From positions 118,534-182,533 of the forward strand of contig CAKMZB010000005.1 in assembly GCA_929200315.1 (NCBI GenBank): 64,000 nt of DNA. The letters run 5' to 3'. The position numbers and the translations under genes are program-made. Source of the stretch: an uncultured Alphaproteobacteria bacterium (GTDB lineage: Bacteria > Pseudomonadota > Alphaproteobacteria > Rhizobiales > Rhizobiaceae). Positions 34,977 through 43,536 of the stretch are shown piece after piece (the first letter of the stretch is position 1; each line of letters begins with the position of its first letter). A model generated the notes under the pieces. The model saw only the letters and a list, made by a program, of their open reading frames with translations, searched no databases and was not told the origin of the DNA.

Positions 34977-35819
34977 CTAACGTCCGAGCGGTTCTTCAAA
35001 TTCGCGCATCCGGCGGGACAACGTAGTCTGAGTTATGCCACCACCGCGGATCTTCTGAAGGTCAGTGAGAAACGGGTCGTCCGTCTCGTCAGACTGTTTT
35101 GAGATAGACCCGGTGACCAACGTGTCGAGCCTGCGGCGCCTCGAAACAGGCTTCACCGTCGTCGGCAGAGGCTGAATGTCCTCCCCGTCGAAAGCGACCA
35201 TGGTGGACGGCGGTGCGCCGCCACCTGCCGGGCGATAGGACGCTTCCAGATATTGCGCATCCTGCCCGTGGAGTGGGGCCTGACCGAGATATTCCACTCG
35301 CACTGGCGCGGTGCCATCACGCTTAAAATCCAGCAATCCGGCTGCCTTGCCAGAAACATCAACGATCCGGCCGGAATGGAACGGACCACGGTCATTAATG
35401 CGCACAATAACGGAATGACCGTTCTTCTGGTTCGTCACACGGGCATAACTTGGTAGAGGAAATGTTGGATGCGCCCCGGACAGGGCAAATTGGTCATAAA
35501 CCTCGCCATTTGCCGTCAAACGACCATGAAAGTTGGGGCCATACCAGCTTGCCAGGCCCTTGCGGTCATAGCCCGGCTCCTCACGCGGCTTGTACCATTT
35601 TCCCTTGATCTTATAGGGTTTTCCGACATGGTGACGACCTCCGCCCTTGCGAACAACTTTAGCGGTCGTCACCCGCGGACTGGCGGCAACGCCATAGGTT
35701 TTGGATGTGAATTTGGGAGTGCTGTTGATGTGAGCGGCGCTTTCCAGCGTCTCACCACTGCCACACCCAGCCAAAGCCAGGAGTGCAGCACCTGCACCCC
35801 AACCAGAAATACGCAACAC
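34977..35819 (-). CDS. rlpA: RlpA-like septal ring lipoprotein (lytic transglycosylase)
   Basis: The protein of about 280 residues has a lipoprotein signal with lipobox LALAGC near residue 18. The double-psi beta-barrel domain carries GLASWYGPNFHGRLTANGE near 88-106, SYARVTN near 128 and VRINDRGPFHSGRIVDVS near 143-160, all RlpA hallmarks. RlpA cleaves denuded glycan strands at the septum in some bacteria. There is no SPOR domain at the C-terminus. The start is uncertain: GTG 35819 has GGAG 8 bases upstream, while GTG 35828 and TTG 35837 are also in frame. It is followed by the carboxypeptidase gene, a common pairing. Confidence 0.9.
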   Translation of the reverse strand: MLRISGWGAGAALLALAGCGSGETLESAAHINSTPKFTSKTYGVAASPRVTTAKVVRKGGGRHHVGKPYKIKGKWYKPREEPGYDRKGLASWYGPNFHGRLTANGEVYDQFALSGAHPTFPLPSYARVTNQKNGHSVIVRINDRGPFHSGRIVDVSGKAAGLLDFKRDGTAPVRVEYLGQAPLHGQDAQYLEASYRPAGGGAPPSTMVAFDGEDIQPLPTTVKPVSRRRRLDTLVTGSISKQSDETDDPFLTDLQKIRGGGITQTTLSRRMREFEEPLGR

Positions 35820-35886
35820 AACAGACACTCCACGCAATACTGCGCGGAACCTGACTCCGCGACGTTAGGAAATGATTAAGATGTGA

Positions 35887-36276
35887 TCAGTTTTCGACGG
35901 TCGCCGTACCCGATGCACCGTCCTGCCGCAGCCACTTCAGTTTATCGGACCCGTCCCGCTCCAACGTGAAGCAGTTTTCCCGCCCATCCAGCCATGTGGG
36001 GAACTTCTGGCAAAGCCGTCCGCCGGTCACCCGCCAGCGGCCGGTTTCCTTCGGCGCGGCAAAACGGGCAAGGCCAAGGCTCTTACCGTTACCCGTCACC
36101 TGTTTGTTGGGATTGTAATAAAGCGGGAACGAGCCCCAACGACTGGCAAGGCGAATGGTTTTGTCCGAAACAGCCTCCACGATCTCGCTGTTGGACAGGG
36201 TGGTGGCATGCGCAGTCTGCATCAACGGTGCGGCCAGCATGACTAAACTAACAAGAATGATCGGTGCTGTTTTCAT
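35887..36276 (-). CDS. Exported hypothetical protein
   Basis: The 129-residue product has a signal peptide (MKTAPIILVSLVMLAAPLMQ, cleaved after AHA near 23). The small mature domain has TNLSNSEIVEAV-like helical content, a YYNPNKQVTGNGKS segment near 55 and two cysteines (LCQKFP, ENCFTL) about 14 residues apart that may form a disulfide. It looks like a small secreted alphaproteobacterial protein with the W/R-x-V-x-G-x-L-C-Q pattern seen in several uncharacterised families. Of two adjacent ATGs, the second (36276) has GGAG six bases upstream. I do not recognise a function. Confidence 0.75.
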   Translation of the reverse strand: MKTAPIILVSLVMLAAPLMQTAHATTLSNSEIVEAVSDKTIRLASRWGSFPLYYNPNKQVTGNGKSLGLARFAAPKETGRWRVTGGRLCQKFPTWLDGRENCFTLERDGSDKLKWLRQDGASGTATVEN

Positions 36277-36386
36277 CATCGGCTCCACATATTGTTGGAG
36301 AAACAACGCATGAAAACGCCAAAGAGTTCTCAGGTCAGATCAAAGAAGCTTGATCCGGCAGCAAAGGTGCACCAAAAGGCGGCAAC

Positions 36387-36476
<90 letters not shown>

Positions 36477-36562
36477 GCATTCCCAATCTTAAGTCCCACG
36501 CCCAGAACTTAAGTGCTGGCATGTAAATTTTAGAATAGAGATCAATTAGACCATTTTAAAAT

Positions 36563-37306
36563 ATGATTCAGATTTTCAAACACAGTTTGATTTTCATTGT
36601 TCTAACGGCCTTATCTCAGTTGGGTGGATTGGCGTGGCTAATTTCCATTTGTTTCAAGAGGCGTTTTATTACCTTCCTTGTCGCCTACACCTCTCTTTCA
36701 GCATCAGCTTTGTGGCTTGCCCCAATTCTGGGTCGTGAACCGCTCCCTTGTTTCGAAACAAACGGATTGAAAATGCAATCCAAATTGTACTGCATTTTAA
36801 ATCGTCATTATGTCGCTCCAGAATTAAGAGAAGTATTGTTTGACTTTTCTTCCAAAATTCAAACAGATCACCCAAATACCAAAACACTTATTTTGGATGC
36901 AAATTTTCCTTTTTTGACCGGATTTCCACTATTACCTCATCTTTCTCATCATGATGGCCGTAAAGTGGATTTGGCCTTCTATTATAAAGATGAGTCGAAA
37001 TATCTGCCAGGTGCAACAAAATCCCCAATTGGATACTTCGCATTCGAAGAAGGGCCAACTGACTGTCCGCAAAATTTCCTAAGTCTCAGATGGGACTTAA
37101 AATGGCTTCAACCATTTTGGCAAAATTTCGAGTTAGAACCGCTAAGGATGACGTCTGCATTGCGGATATTGAGTGAAGACAAGCGAGTTGGGAAAATATT
37201 CATTGAGCCTCATTTGAGGATTAAACTTGGCCTAGAAAGCTCAAAGATTAGATTTCAGGGATGCCGAGCTGCTCGACATGATGATCACATCCATTTTCAA
37301 TTATGA
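36563..37306 (+). CDS. Membrane-anchored MepA-like LAS peptidase, AT-rich
   Basis: The 247-residue protein has two hydrophobic segments (about 8-30 and 36-56) followed by a soluble domain. That domain has H129-x2-G132-x2-V-D136 (SHHDGRKVD) and ends with H239-DD-H242-I-H244 (HDDHIHF). These match the zinc-site pattern of penicillin-insensitive murein endopeptidase MepA (SHQIGLDVD and HDDHFHV) and the wider LAS metallopeptidases. I infer a periplasmic peptidoglycan or peptide hydrolase. The gene is visibly AT-richer, with A/T-ending codons, than every neighbour and stands alone after tRNA-Ser, suggesting acquisition. The ribosome site is weak. The family match is by motif only and should be checked by structure comparison. 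Confidence 0.7.
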   Translation: MIQIFKHSLIFIVLTALSQLGGLAWLISICFKRRFITFLVAYTSLSASALWLAPILGREPLPCFETNGLKMQSKLYCILNRHYVAPELREVLFDFSSKIQTDHPNTKTLILDANFPFLTGFPLLPHLSHHDGRKVDLAFYYKDESKYLPGATKSPIGYFAFEEGPTDCPQNFLSLRWDLKWLQPFWQNFELEPLRMTSALRILSEDKRVGKIFIEPHLRIKLGLESSKIRFQGCRAARHDDHIHFQL

Positions 37307-37366
37307 GACAAATTGATCATCAATAAACACCGGCTTTCTTCTCGCAGATCCGCCTACCCCTAACTC

Positions 37367-39931
37367 CTAGAACTCCAATTTGAACGATGCCTTGCCGGAC
37401 CATTCCGTACGGTCTTCAGAGAGCACTGAGTCAGAGGCGATGGTGATGGATGCACCGCCACCATTGGGGCCCTTGCCAAGCTCATAAGTTGAGACAGCAC
37501 CGAAGCGGAGGCGATTGCGGCTCTCTTCCGGTCCGCGCACAGAGAATGGCGTGGGACTGCCTGCAAGCGACAGGTCAGCGGAGGCGTGTTCATCACCCAC
37601 GGCCCGTTCGTAGGCGATGGAAAGGTTCGGACGCCAGATCTCGCCGCTGCGCAATTCAAAATCACCACTGAGCGCCACACCCAAGGCGACTGAGCCAGTC
37701 TGCCAGTCGCGGGCAGCGCCGGACAGGTTAAGGGCCCCCGCGCCGGTTTCTGCGAAGCTGTCTGCGGTGGCCAGGCCAGCCTGCAGGCGGGCAAACGGTG
37801 CAACGACTCCGGAACCTTGCAAATGGGACCAATTGAAATCACGCGCGATGTTGTAACGAACCTCAAGATCGCCCGAGAAACTGTTGGCGCTGTAGTCCGA
37901 TGTGGCTGTTTGTGTAATTGCGCCAAGTCGAATGTTCCGCGCGAACTCCATTTCGTGCCAGGCAAAAGTGGCGGACGCGCGTGCTGACCAGCCCTCTTCC
38001 ACCCGCCCTGCCCCGGCTGCGCCATAAACGCCGACCATCCACGTCTCGATATCGCCGTCCTGGGTGCGGGTGTTGAGATCAAGACCACCGACTGAATAGC
38101 CAAGGCCGAAACCCGCACGGGCTGAAACACCAATCAGCTGAGACAGGTCGGTTTCTACGCCGATGGCAAGGCCAACCGTCCTGGCGTCATAACCGGCTGC
38201 ATTTCCGTCACCATCAACGTCAGCGATACCACCAAAGCCGCCAATCCATGCCTGGTGCTGAGCATTTGACAGAGGTGTCAGCGTATTCAAATCGGCACCA
38301 TAGTTCGAGCTGCTTTCAACCCCGGCAGCATCCGGCACCTGTTGCCCGCCGAGCGCTGCTGTGAAGGTTCCACCCGCTCCGCCAAAGGCATTGCCCATCA
38401 GGATGGAGTTGAAAAATCCGGAAGATTGCAGTGCTCCCGCCAGACTATTGGCGTGAACTTCACCTTGAATTGCATCGAAGGCAGCCAGCGCTTCCGGCGT
38501 GCTAAGACCGAGAAACGCTTCATAGATCGCCTTAGCTTCGCTTCCTGGCGTCTGGTCAAATACATCGATAGCACCCGCAACCTGCCTTTGGTTGAAGGTC
38601 TGAGCCACGCTATCAAAGGCGAGCCGCTGAAGGCTCAGATAGACGTTGTTTGGGTCATAGGTGAGCATGAAGTCGAAGAAGGCATAATTGTCGATAATTC
38701 CAGCAAATTGCCCATTCACCCCACTTGCGCTGGTGACCAGCAAGTACGGCATGACTGAGCTTTGGAAATCGGACAGCTGGCCGCCAGAAAGTATCGGATT
38801 TACCGTCCCATTACCGTTCAGATTGGCAGGGCCTGTAAGGTCGAGCCGATCGCTCAACCCGCCTGCCGTAATGTCCGCGTCAAACTGAGATCCGGCATTA
38901 AACGTGCCCGCACCGGTAACCATCAAAGTGCTGGCACCGCCAACACCGGGTGCAATCGTGCCGTCGGCGACAAATGCACCGATAGTTCCCGTGCCGCCAA
39001 GTGTACCACCGGGCCCCACGGCGAAGTTGGCGGACATCGTGCCACCAACGTTGAGCTGACCTCCGACAACAGAAAAAGCGCCGATCTCGGCGTTATCGCC
39101 GATCAACGTAACGGTAGAAGCATCCTCTTTGATAAAGGTTTCAAAATTTAGATATTGCTCACCGTTGTTGGCATTGTCGCCATCCACCTCAGAGATATCG
39201 AAATTGAACGCACCGGCACCACCAAAAACAAGAGTGTCGGTACCACCACTTGCCTGCACGTCTCCGTTGATGACAGAGCCTTGCTGAAGCTCAAGCCGGT
39301 CATCATCGCCACCAAAGAGCATGGCTTGGCCAATATTGCCTGTAATCGTTCCGGAATTGGTTACGTTGGCTGCGCCGCCAAGGACGGTAACGCCCTCAAT
39401 CAAGCCAGTAATTGTGCCACCCTGGTTGTTCAGGGTCAGATCACCGAAGGCTGCAACGCCAGTAATTGTCCCGAAAATAGAGCCTGAATTCGTGACAGTA
39501 CCACTGGTTATCGTAATGCCGGTCAGGGCGCCACTGACGGAGCCACTTTGAAGCACGTTAACGGTTGAACCGTTACCCACAGAAATAGCAGCAGTTGTAA
39601 GGACCGGTGCTTTGCCACTTGCAATAATGTCTCCCGCATTGGTGACATTCGCCCGATCGCCGAGATCGATAACGGGACTGATGCCAAGCGGACCGGCACC
39701 ATCCGCCTCAATCACACTTCCAGCCTGATTAACAACGGTGACGTCGGACGCCCCGCCGCGAACACCATCCGTGTCAGTCAACAATGGGCTACAGATCACA
39801 CTCGCACCGGCGCCCGGCGTATTGGCAGAACAGGCCGCCTGTGTCGGACCGACTGCAACCAAGGAGATCGCCGTCCCCGCAAACAGCATTGTTAGAACGC
39901 CGGATGTGCGGCGTTTGTTGAGATGTGTCAT
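37367..39931 (-). CDS. Autotransporter with C-terminal beta-barrel (type Va)
   Basis: The 854-residue protein has a signal peptide (about 1-32, cleaved after TQA) and a Gly/Asn/Thr-rich passenger (about 33-430) with repeating VTNSGTI-like strands that should form a right-handed beta-helix. A linker with FNQRQVAGAIDVFDQ near 456 follows, then a roughly 270-residue barrel (about 580-854) ending in phenylalanine (FKLEF), the outer-membrane assembly signal. Such proteins secrete their own passenger domain to the cell surface, often for adhesion. The start is the ATG at 39931. It is monocistronic, with AT-rich flanks. No protease motif is visible in the passenger. Confidence 0.9.
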   Translation of the reverse strand: MTHLNKRRTSGVLTMLFAGTAISLVAVGPTQAACSANTPGAGASVICSPLLTDTDGVRGGASDVTVVNQAGSVIEADGAGPLGISPVIDLGDRANVTNAGDIIASGKAPVLTTAAISVGNGSTVNVLQSGSVSGALTGITITSGTVTNSGSIFGTITGVAAFGDLTLNNQGGTITGLIEGVTVLGGAANVTNSGTITGNIGQAMLFGGDDDRLELQQGSVINGDVQASGGTDTLVFGGAGAFNFDISEVDGDNANNGEQYLNFETFIKEDASTVTLIGDNAEIGAFSVVGGQLNVGGTMSANFAVGPGGTLGGTGTIGAFVADGTIAPGVGGASTLMVTGAGTFNAGSQFDADITAGGLSDRLDLTGPANLNGNGTVNPILSGGQLSDFQSSVMPYLLVTSASGVNGQFAGIIDNYAFFDFMLTYDPNNVYLSLQRLAFDSVAQTFNQRQVAGAIDVFDQTPGSEAKAIYEAFLGLSTPEALAAFDAIQGEVHANSLAGALQSSGFFNSILMGNAFGGAGGTFTAALGGQQVPDAAGVESSSNYGADLNTLTPLSNAQHQAWIGGFGGIADVDGDGNAAGYDARTVGLAIGVETDLSQLIGVSARAGFGLGYSVGGLDLNTRTQDGDIETWMVGVYGAAGAGRVEEGWSARASATFAWHEMEFARNIRLGAITQTATSDYSANSFSGDLEVRYNIARDFNWSHLQGSGVVAPFARLQAGLATADSFAETGAGALNLSGAARDWQTGSVALGVALSGDFELRSGEIWRPNLSIAYERAVGDEHASADLSLAGSPTPFSVRGPEESRNRLRFGAVSTYELGKGPNGGGASITIASDSVLSEDRTEWSGKASFKLEF

Positions 39932-40067
39932 TTTCCTGCCAATTGTCTAACGGGCGCGATATTTAAGTGTTTGTTAACGACTCTGGCGCTGAACGCCACG
40001 GATTTATGTCCACTCGGTGCGAAATTCCGCAAACGTTGCAAAACGGCAACAAATTTATCCCGCCTTG

Positions 40068-40655
40068 TCAGATGTTTAGGTTTCCAATCAGCATCTGAAC
40101 CCTTTCCCGGAACGCGGCGTATTCACTCCGCAAGAGCGCGAACCGACTGAGATCCACCCTCCCGCCGCCGCCCGTCAGATCAACCACTTCCTCGCGCAGA
40201 ACGCCCTCAAGCTTCATGCCGACCGTCTCGACGAGTTCAACGGCACGCTGATTGCTGCCGATAATATGACCGACGGCCTTTTCAATCCCAGATTTCAGCA
40301 ACAAATCCCCCAAAGGCACTACCGTTTCAAGCGCAATCAACGGAGCCAAGGCGTTGGCGCGATCAATGGCGAGATAGATCGTGGCAACGCGCTGCGGTCC
40401 GTTGATCTCAACCATCCAGAACCCGCTAAACGCGCCGTTGGACTTATCAAAAATCCCAAGCAAAAGCCGCGTTTGGCCATCAAAACCTTCGATATACTCA
40501 GCCAAAGCCTCCCGCTTCAACTCTCGGGCAGGAAGGTTCATGGGATGCATGATCTTTGGATTGGCAAACCATTCGCGAAACGTGCCATCCGCATCCTCGC
40601 GCGTCAGAGGACGCACGTTGAAATGAGCCGTTTCCATGTGGAGTGGTGATGACAT
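40068..40655 (-). CDS. GNAT-family N-acetyltransferase
   Basis: The 195-residue protein has a RimJ/RimL-type GNAT fold. It shows FNVRPLTREDADGTFREWF near residues 12-30, IYLAIDRANALAP near 92 and the C-terminal GSNQRAVELVETVGMKLEGVLRE (about 133-155), where the N..A...ETVGM..EG pattern is diagnostic. It transfers an acetyl group from acetyl-CoA to an amine, perhaps an alpha-amino group or antibiotic. The ATG at 40655 is clear. It stands alone between the autotransporter and the divergent sugar-nucleotide gene. The acceptor is unknown. Confidence 0.85.
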   Translation of the reverse strand: MSSPLHMETAHFNVRPLTREDADGTFREWFANPKIMHPMNLPARELKREALAEYIEGFDGQTRLLLGIFDKSNGAFSGFWMVEINGPQRVATIYLAIDRANALAPLIALETVVPLGDLLLKSGIEKAVGHIIGSNQRAVELVETVGMKLEGVLREEVVDLTGGGGRVDLSRFALLRSEYAAFRERVQMLIGNLNI

Positions 40656-40806
40656 CTGGCTTTGCCTCAGGTGTGGACCAGCACTTCCTACACCGGGCCT
40701 GTCACAGCTGCCAGCCTGAATTACCAGTCAGAGCAACCCGTTCGCTCACCAATTGTTCAGCTTTTCAATGCCCTATGGCGCAGATGCGCCTTTTGAGGGA
40801 ATTCAT

Positions 40807-42021
40807 TTGTCGATCGTTCCGATTATCCTGGCAGGTGGATCAGGCACCCGCCTGTGGCCGCTGTCGCGCCCTGCCCGACCCAAGCAATTTCTGCGCTTTA
40901 GCGGTAGCGAGCGGTCGCTGTTTCAGAACACAGCGCTTCGCTGCCAAAACAGTGTCTTCGATGCAGAACCAATTGTTGTTGGATCCGACGATCACCGCAT
41001 TCTCATCCGTGATCAGCTCGACGAAATCGGCCTTCTGGGGGCGGAAGTTCTGCTTGAACCGTTCGCTCGCAATTCCTGTGCTGCTGTGGCGACGGGATGT
41101 CTACAGGCGCTAAAGCGAGATGAAAACGCCGTGGTGCTGGCGATGGCAGCAGATCACTGGATCCCTGATGGACAGGCCTTCGCAGATGCTGCCCAACAAG
41201 CTCTAAACAGTGCGTTGGAGGGCAATTTGGTTTGCTTCGGCATCCAGCCCGACGGACCGAACCCGGCCTATGGCTATATCGAGTGCAATATTCAAACGGC
41301 TTCGCCCAGTGGAAGCCGAAAGGTGCAACGTTTCATCGAGAAACCGGATATCGGCCAGGCGGAACGTTTCATTGCCCAGGGTGCCCTTTGGAACAGCGGT
41401 AATTTCTTGATGATGGCTAGAGATTTTCTCGCGGAACTGGAGCGCCTCCAGCCGGAAATCTCCGAGGCGGCCCAAAACGCTCATGCCAATCGCAAATCGG
41501 GCCTTGGTTTCGAGCGGCTCGATGGTGCAAATCTTGTACGGTCACCCACCATTTCCGTCGACCATGCGGTGATGGAGCTAAGTGACAAAGTTGTAGTGCT
41601 GCCGGTGAACTATGCCTGGTCAGATCTCGGCACCTGGCAATCCGTCGCAGCTCACCTTCCTCAAAATAGCGCCGAATTGGTTCTCCGGCCTTGGGGAAAT
41701 TTTGAATGCATAGAAAGAGAGCTATCTCACAATATCAAACGCTTGAAAGTGAAACCTGGTGAAAGACTTTCGCTTCAAGAGCACCGATATCGGGCCGAAA
41801 CATGGCACGTGATAGAAGGCACGGCCCGCGTGACCCTTGACGGTAAGACGTTGGACATAGGGCCGGGAGAAAGTGTCCACATCCCGCAGGGCGCGGTACA
41901 TCGGCTGGCCAACACCACCGAAGAACCGCTCATCATCATCGAAATTCAGACCGGCACCTATTTCGGAGAAGATGATATTATTCGTCTGGATGACGCCTAT
42001 CAGCGTGAGGATCAGTCATAA
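40807..42021 (+). CDS. Mannose-1-phosphate guanylyltransferase with C-terminal cupin (compact form)
   Basis: The 404-residue protein has the pyrophosphorylase signature ILAGGSGTRLWPLSRP near residues 6-21, VMAADHW near 116 and FIEKPDI near 176, so it should make GDP-mannose. The C-terminal cupin of the AlgA/ManC family follows WSDLGTW after only about 20 residues, whereas usual members carry a linker about 80 residues longer. In the cupin, the first metal motif reads EHRYRAE where the family normally has H-x-H, which may impair isomerase activity. The start is TTG 40807 (GAGGG 8 bases upstream), giving MSIVPIILAGG; ATG 40768 has no ribosome site. It should supply surface polysaccharide synthesis. 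Confidence 0.85.
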   Translation: MSIVPIILAGGSGTRLWPLSRPARPKQFLRFSGSERSLFQNTALRCQNSVFDAEPIVVGSDDHRILIRDQLDEIGLLGAEVLLEPFARNSCAAVATGCLQALKRDENAVVLAMAADHWIPDGQAFADAAQQALNSALEGNLVCFGIQPDGPNPAYGYIECNIQTASPSGSRKVQRFIEKPDIGQAERFIAQGALWNSGNFLMMARDFLAELERLQPEISEAAQNAHANRKSGLGFERLDGANLVRSPTISVDHAVMELSDKVVVLPVNYAWSDLGTWQSVAAHLPQNSAELVLRPWGNFECIERELSHNIKRLKVKPGERLSLQEHRYRAETWHVIEGTARVTLDGKTLDIGPGESVHIPQGAVHRLANTTEEPLIIIEIQTGTYFGEDDIIRLDDAYQREDQS

Positions 42022-42023
42022 AA

Positions 42024-42053
42024 AAGGGGCCGCCGGTTGCCAGGCAGCCCCTT
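42024..42053. terminator. Bidirectional terminator
   Basis: AAGGGGC and GCCCCTT form a 7-bp stem extended by an internal GCC/GGC pairing after a mismatch. Runs of A and T flank it, and it sits between the convergent guanylyltransferase and BMP-family genes, so it can end both transcripts. Confidence 0.7.
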
Positions 42054-42075
42054 CAATAGCGTCGGCGCAGGCCGA

Positions 42076-43143
42076 TTAGTCGAGCTTGTCGTCATCCACG
42101 CCATCAACGTAGAAGTCCATGCCAAGCAGCGTACCAATATCTGCTGTCTCGCCTTCCTTCAGCCAAACAGAACCGTCCTTCTTATTGATCGGGCCGGTGA
42201 AGGGCTCAAACTCGTCGGCCGTAATCTTGGCCTGGGTATCAGAGGCCAGTTTGGCGACGTCATCTGGCATGTTGGTATAAGGTGCCATTTTCACGCTGCC
42301 GTGGTCCATACCGTGCCAGACGTCCTGTGTTTCCCAAGTCCCGTCCTGAACGGCTTTAACGCGCTCAACATAGTAGGGGCCCCAATCATCAATGATCGAG
42401 GTGAGCTGGGTGTCAGGGCCGAACTTGATCATGTCAGAGGCCTGACCAAAAGCCTTGATGCCGCGCTCGGAAGCAACCTGCATTGGGCCGGTGGAGTCGG
42501 TGTGCTGGGTCAGGATGTCGACACCCTGGTCAATCAGCGCCTTGGCCGCATCAGCTTCCTTGGGTGGGTCAAGCCATGTGGAGACCCAAATAATCTTCAG
42601 CTCGAAATCCGGGTTCACAGAGCGTGCGCCCAGGATGAAGGAGTTAATGCCACGCACAACTTCCGGGATCGGGAAGGAGGCAATGTAGCCCGCAACGCCG
42701 GTTTCAGAAATGCTGGCCGCGATCTGACCCTGGATGTAGCGGCCCTGATAGAATTTCGAGGAATAGGTCGAAACGTTGGGGTGCTCGCGCTTGTAGCCGG
42801 TGGCGTGCTCGAACTTCACGTCCGGAAACTTGCCAGCAGCCGCGTTGGTCGGGTCCATATAGTTGAAGGACGTGGTGAAGATAATGTCGCAACCGGAGCG
42901 GGCGAACTGCTCGATCGGGCGCTGGGCTTCGGCGGATTCCGGCACGTTTTCCAGAAACTTCGTTTCCACGTTATCCAGCTCGGCTTCGACCTGAAGACGA
43001 CCTTGATCGTGCTGGTAGGTCCAACCGAAGTCACCTGTCGGGCCGATATAGATGAAGCAGGCCTTTGTCTTCTCCTGAGCGAAGGCTGGGCCGGCTACGA
43101 GCACCGCGGCGGCGGCGGCGAGAGCAGCTATTGTGCGTTTCAT
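42076..43143 (-). CDS. BMP-family ABC transporter substrate-binding protein
   Basis: The 355-residue protein has a signal peptide (about 1-24, cleaved after AFA) and the BMP/Med family core. It has IGPTGDFGWTYQHDQG near residues 34-49, CDIIFTTSFNYMD near 89-101 and IAASISETGVAGYIASFPIPEV near 141-162. BMP-type receptors usually bind nucleosides or purines. It would serve the two permeases and ATPase encoded at 47501-51047, but an autotransporter gene now separates them. The ATG at 43143 is preferred; a TTG two codons upstream has better-spaced GGAG. The stop is followed by a bidirectional terminator. Confidence 0.88.
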   Translation of the reverse strand: MKRTIAALAAAAAVLVAGPAFAQEKTKACFIYIGPTGDFGWTYQHDQGRLQVEAELDNVETKFLENVPESAEAQRPIEQFARSGCDIIFTTSFNYMDPTNAAAGKFPDVKFEHATGYKREHPNVSTYSSKFYQGRYIQGQIAASISETGVAGYIASFPIPEVVRGINSFILGARSVNPDFELKIIWVSTWLDPPKEADAAKALIDQGVDILTQHTDSTGPMQVASERGIKAFGQASDMIKFGPDTQLTSIIDDWGPYYVERVKAVQDGTWETQDVWHGMDHGSVKMAPYTNMPDDVAKLASDTQAKITADEFEPFTGPINKKDGSVWLKEGETADIGTLLGMDFYVDGVDDDKLD

Positions 43144-43188
43144 GTTCAAGAATATCTCCAGTTGCGAGGCGAAAATACGTGGCGGGCC

Positions 43189-43401
43189 TTAGCGATCCGG
43201 CACAAATGGTTTTCCGAGCGAAGCTGGCGTGTTGATCATGGTCAAACGCCGGTTGCTTGCGATCAAGACAAGCACAACGATGGTTGCGATGTAAGGGAGT
43301 GAGGTCAAAAACTGTGCAGGAATGGGGATTTCCAATCCCTGTGCATGGAGCTGCACAATTATGATTGCTCCAAAGAGATCGGCCCATGCGAGAACCCGCA
43401 G
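43189..43401. repeat. 213-bp direct duplication, copy A
   Basis: This segment aligns without gaps to 47501-47713. By my count 21 bases differ, only four of them in the first 140 bp, so similarity is uneven along the length. The two copies bracket the autotransporter gene. Confidence 0.85.
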
Positions 43402-43422
43402 AATAGAGCTACCCGACTGCAT
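43189..43422 (-). pseudogene. 3' fragment of an ABC permease gene (duplicate of 47501-47713)
   Basis: The last 70 or so codons of a nucleoside-type permease sit 45 bp upstream of the BMP gene, in the normal operon position for the permease end. They match the 3' end of the intact permease at 47501 without gaps and keep the reading frame and the ending PASLGKPFVPDR. The frame opens at an ATG at 43422 but lacks the rest of the permease, so it cannot be a functional channel. The break with the intact copy lies near 43401, next to the AT-rich region before the autotransporter. Confidence 0.85.
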
Positions 43423-43476
43423 TTATTTGGAATTTCGATTAGTAATATCAAATTTTTATATATATCATATATGTTA

Positions 43477-43504
43477 TTGACTCGATGGATTCGTCGCCTA
43501 TAAG
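43477..43504 (+). promoter_or_regulatory. Sigma-70-like promoter of the repeat autotransporter
   Basis: TTGACT (43477-43482) and TATAAG (43499-43504) are separated by 16 bp, just downstream of a very AT-rich stretch (43440-43475). Transcription would begin near 43511, about 26 bases before the ATG at 43537. Confidence 0.6.
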
Positions 43505-43536
43505 CCATAGTCGAGTTCAACTAACGAAACTAAGCT

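Noticed and set aside
42037-43302. A 421-codon open frame on the + strand opposite the BMP gene
   Set aside because: It is an antisense shadow created by GC-rich third positions of the BMP-family gene; it has no family motif or ribosome site.
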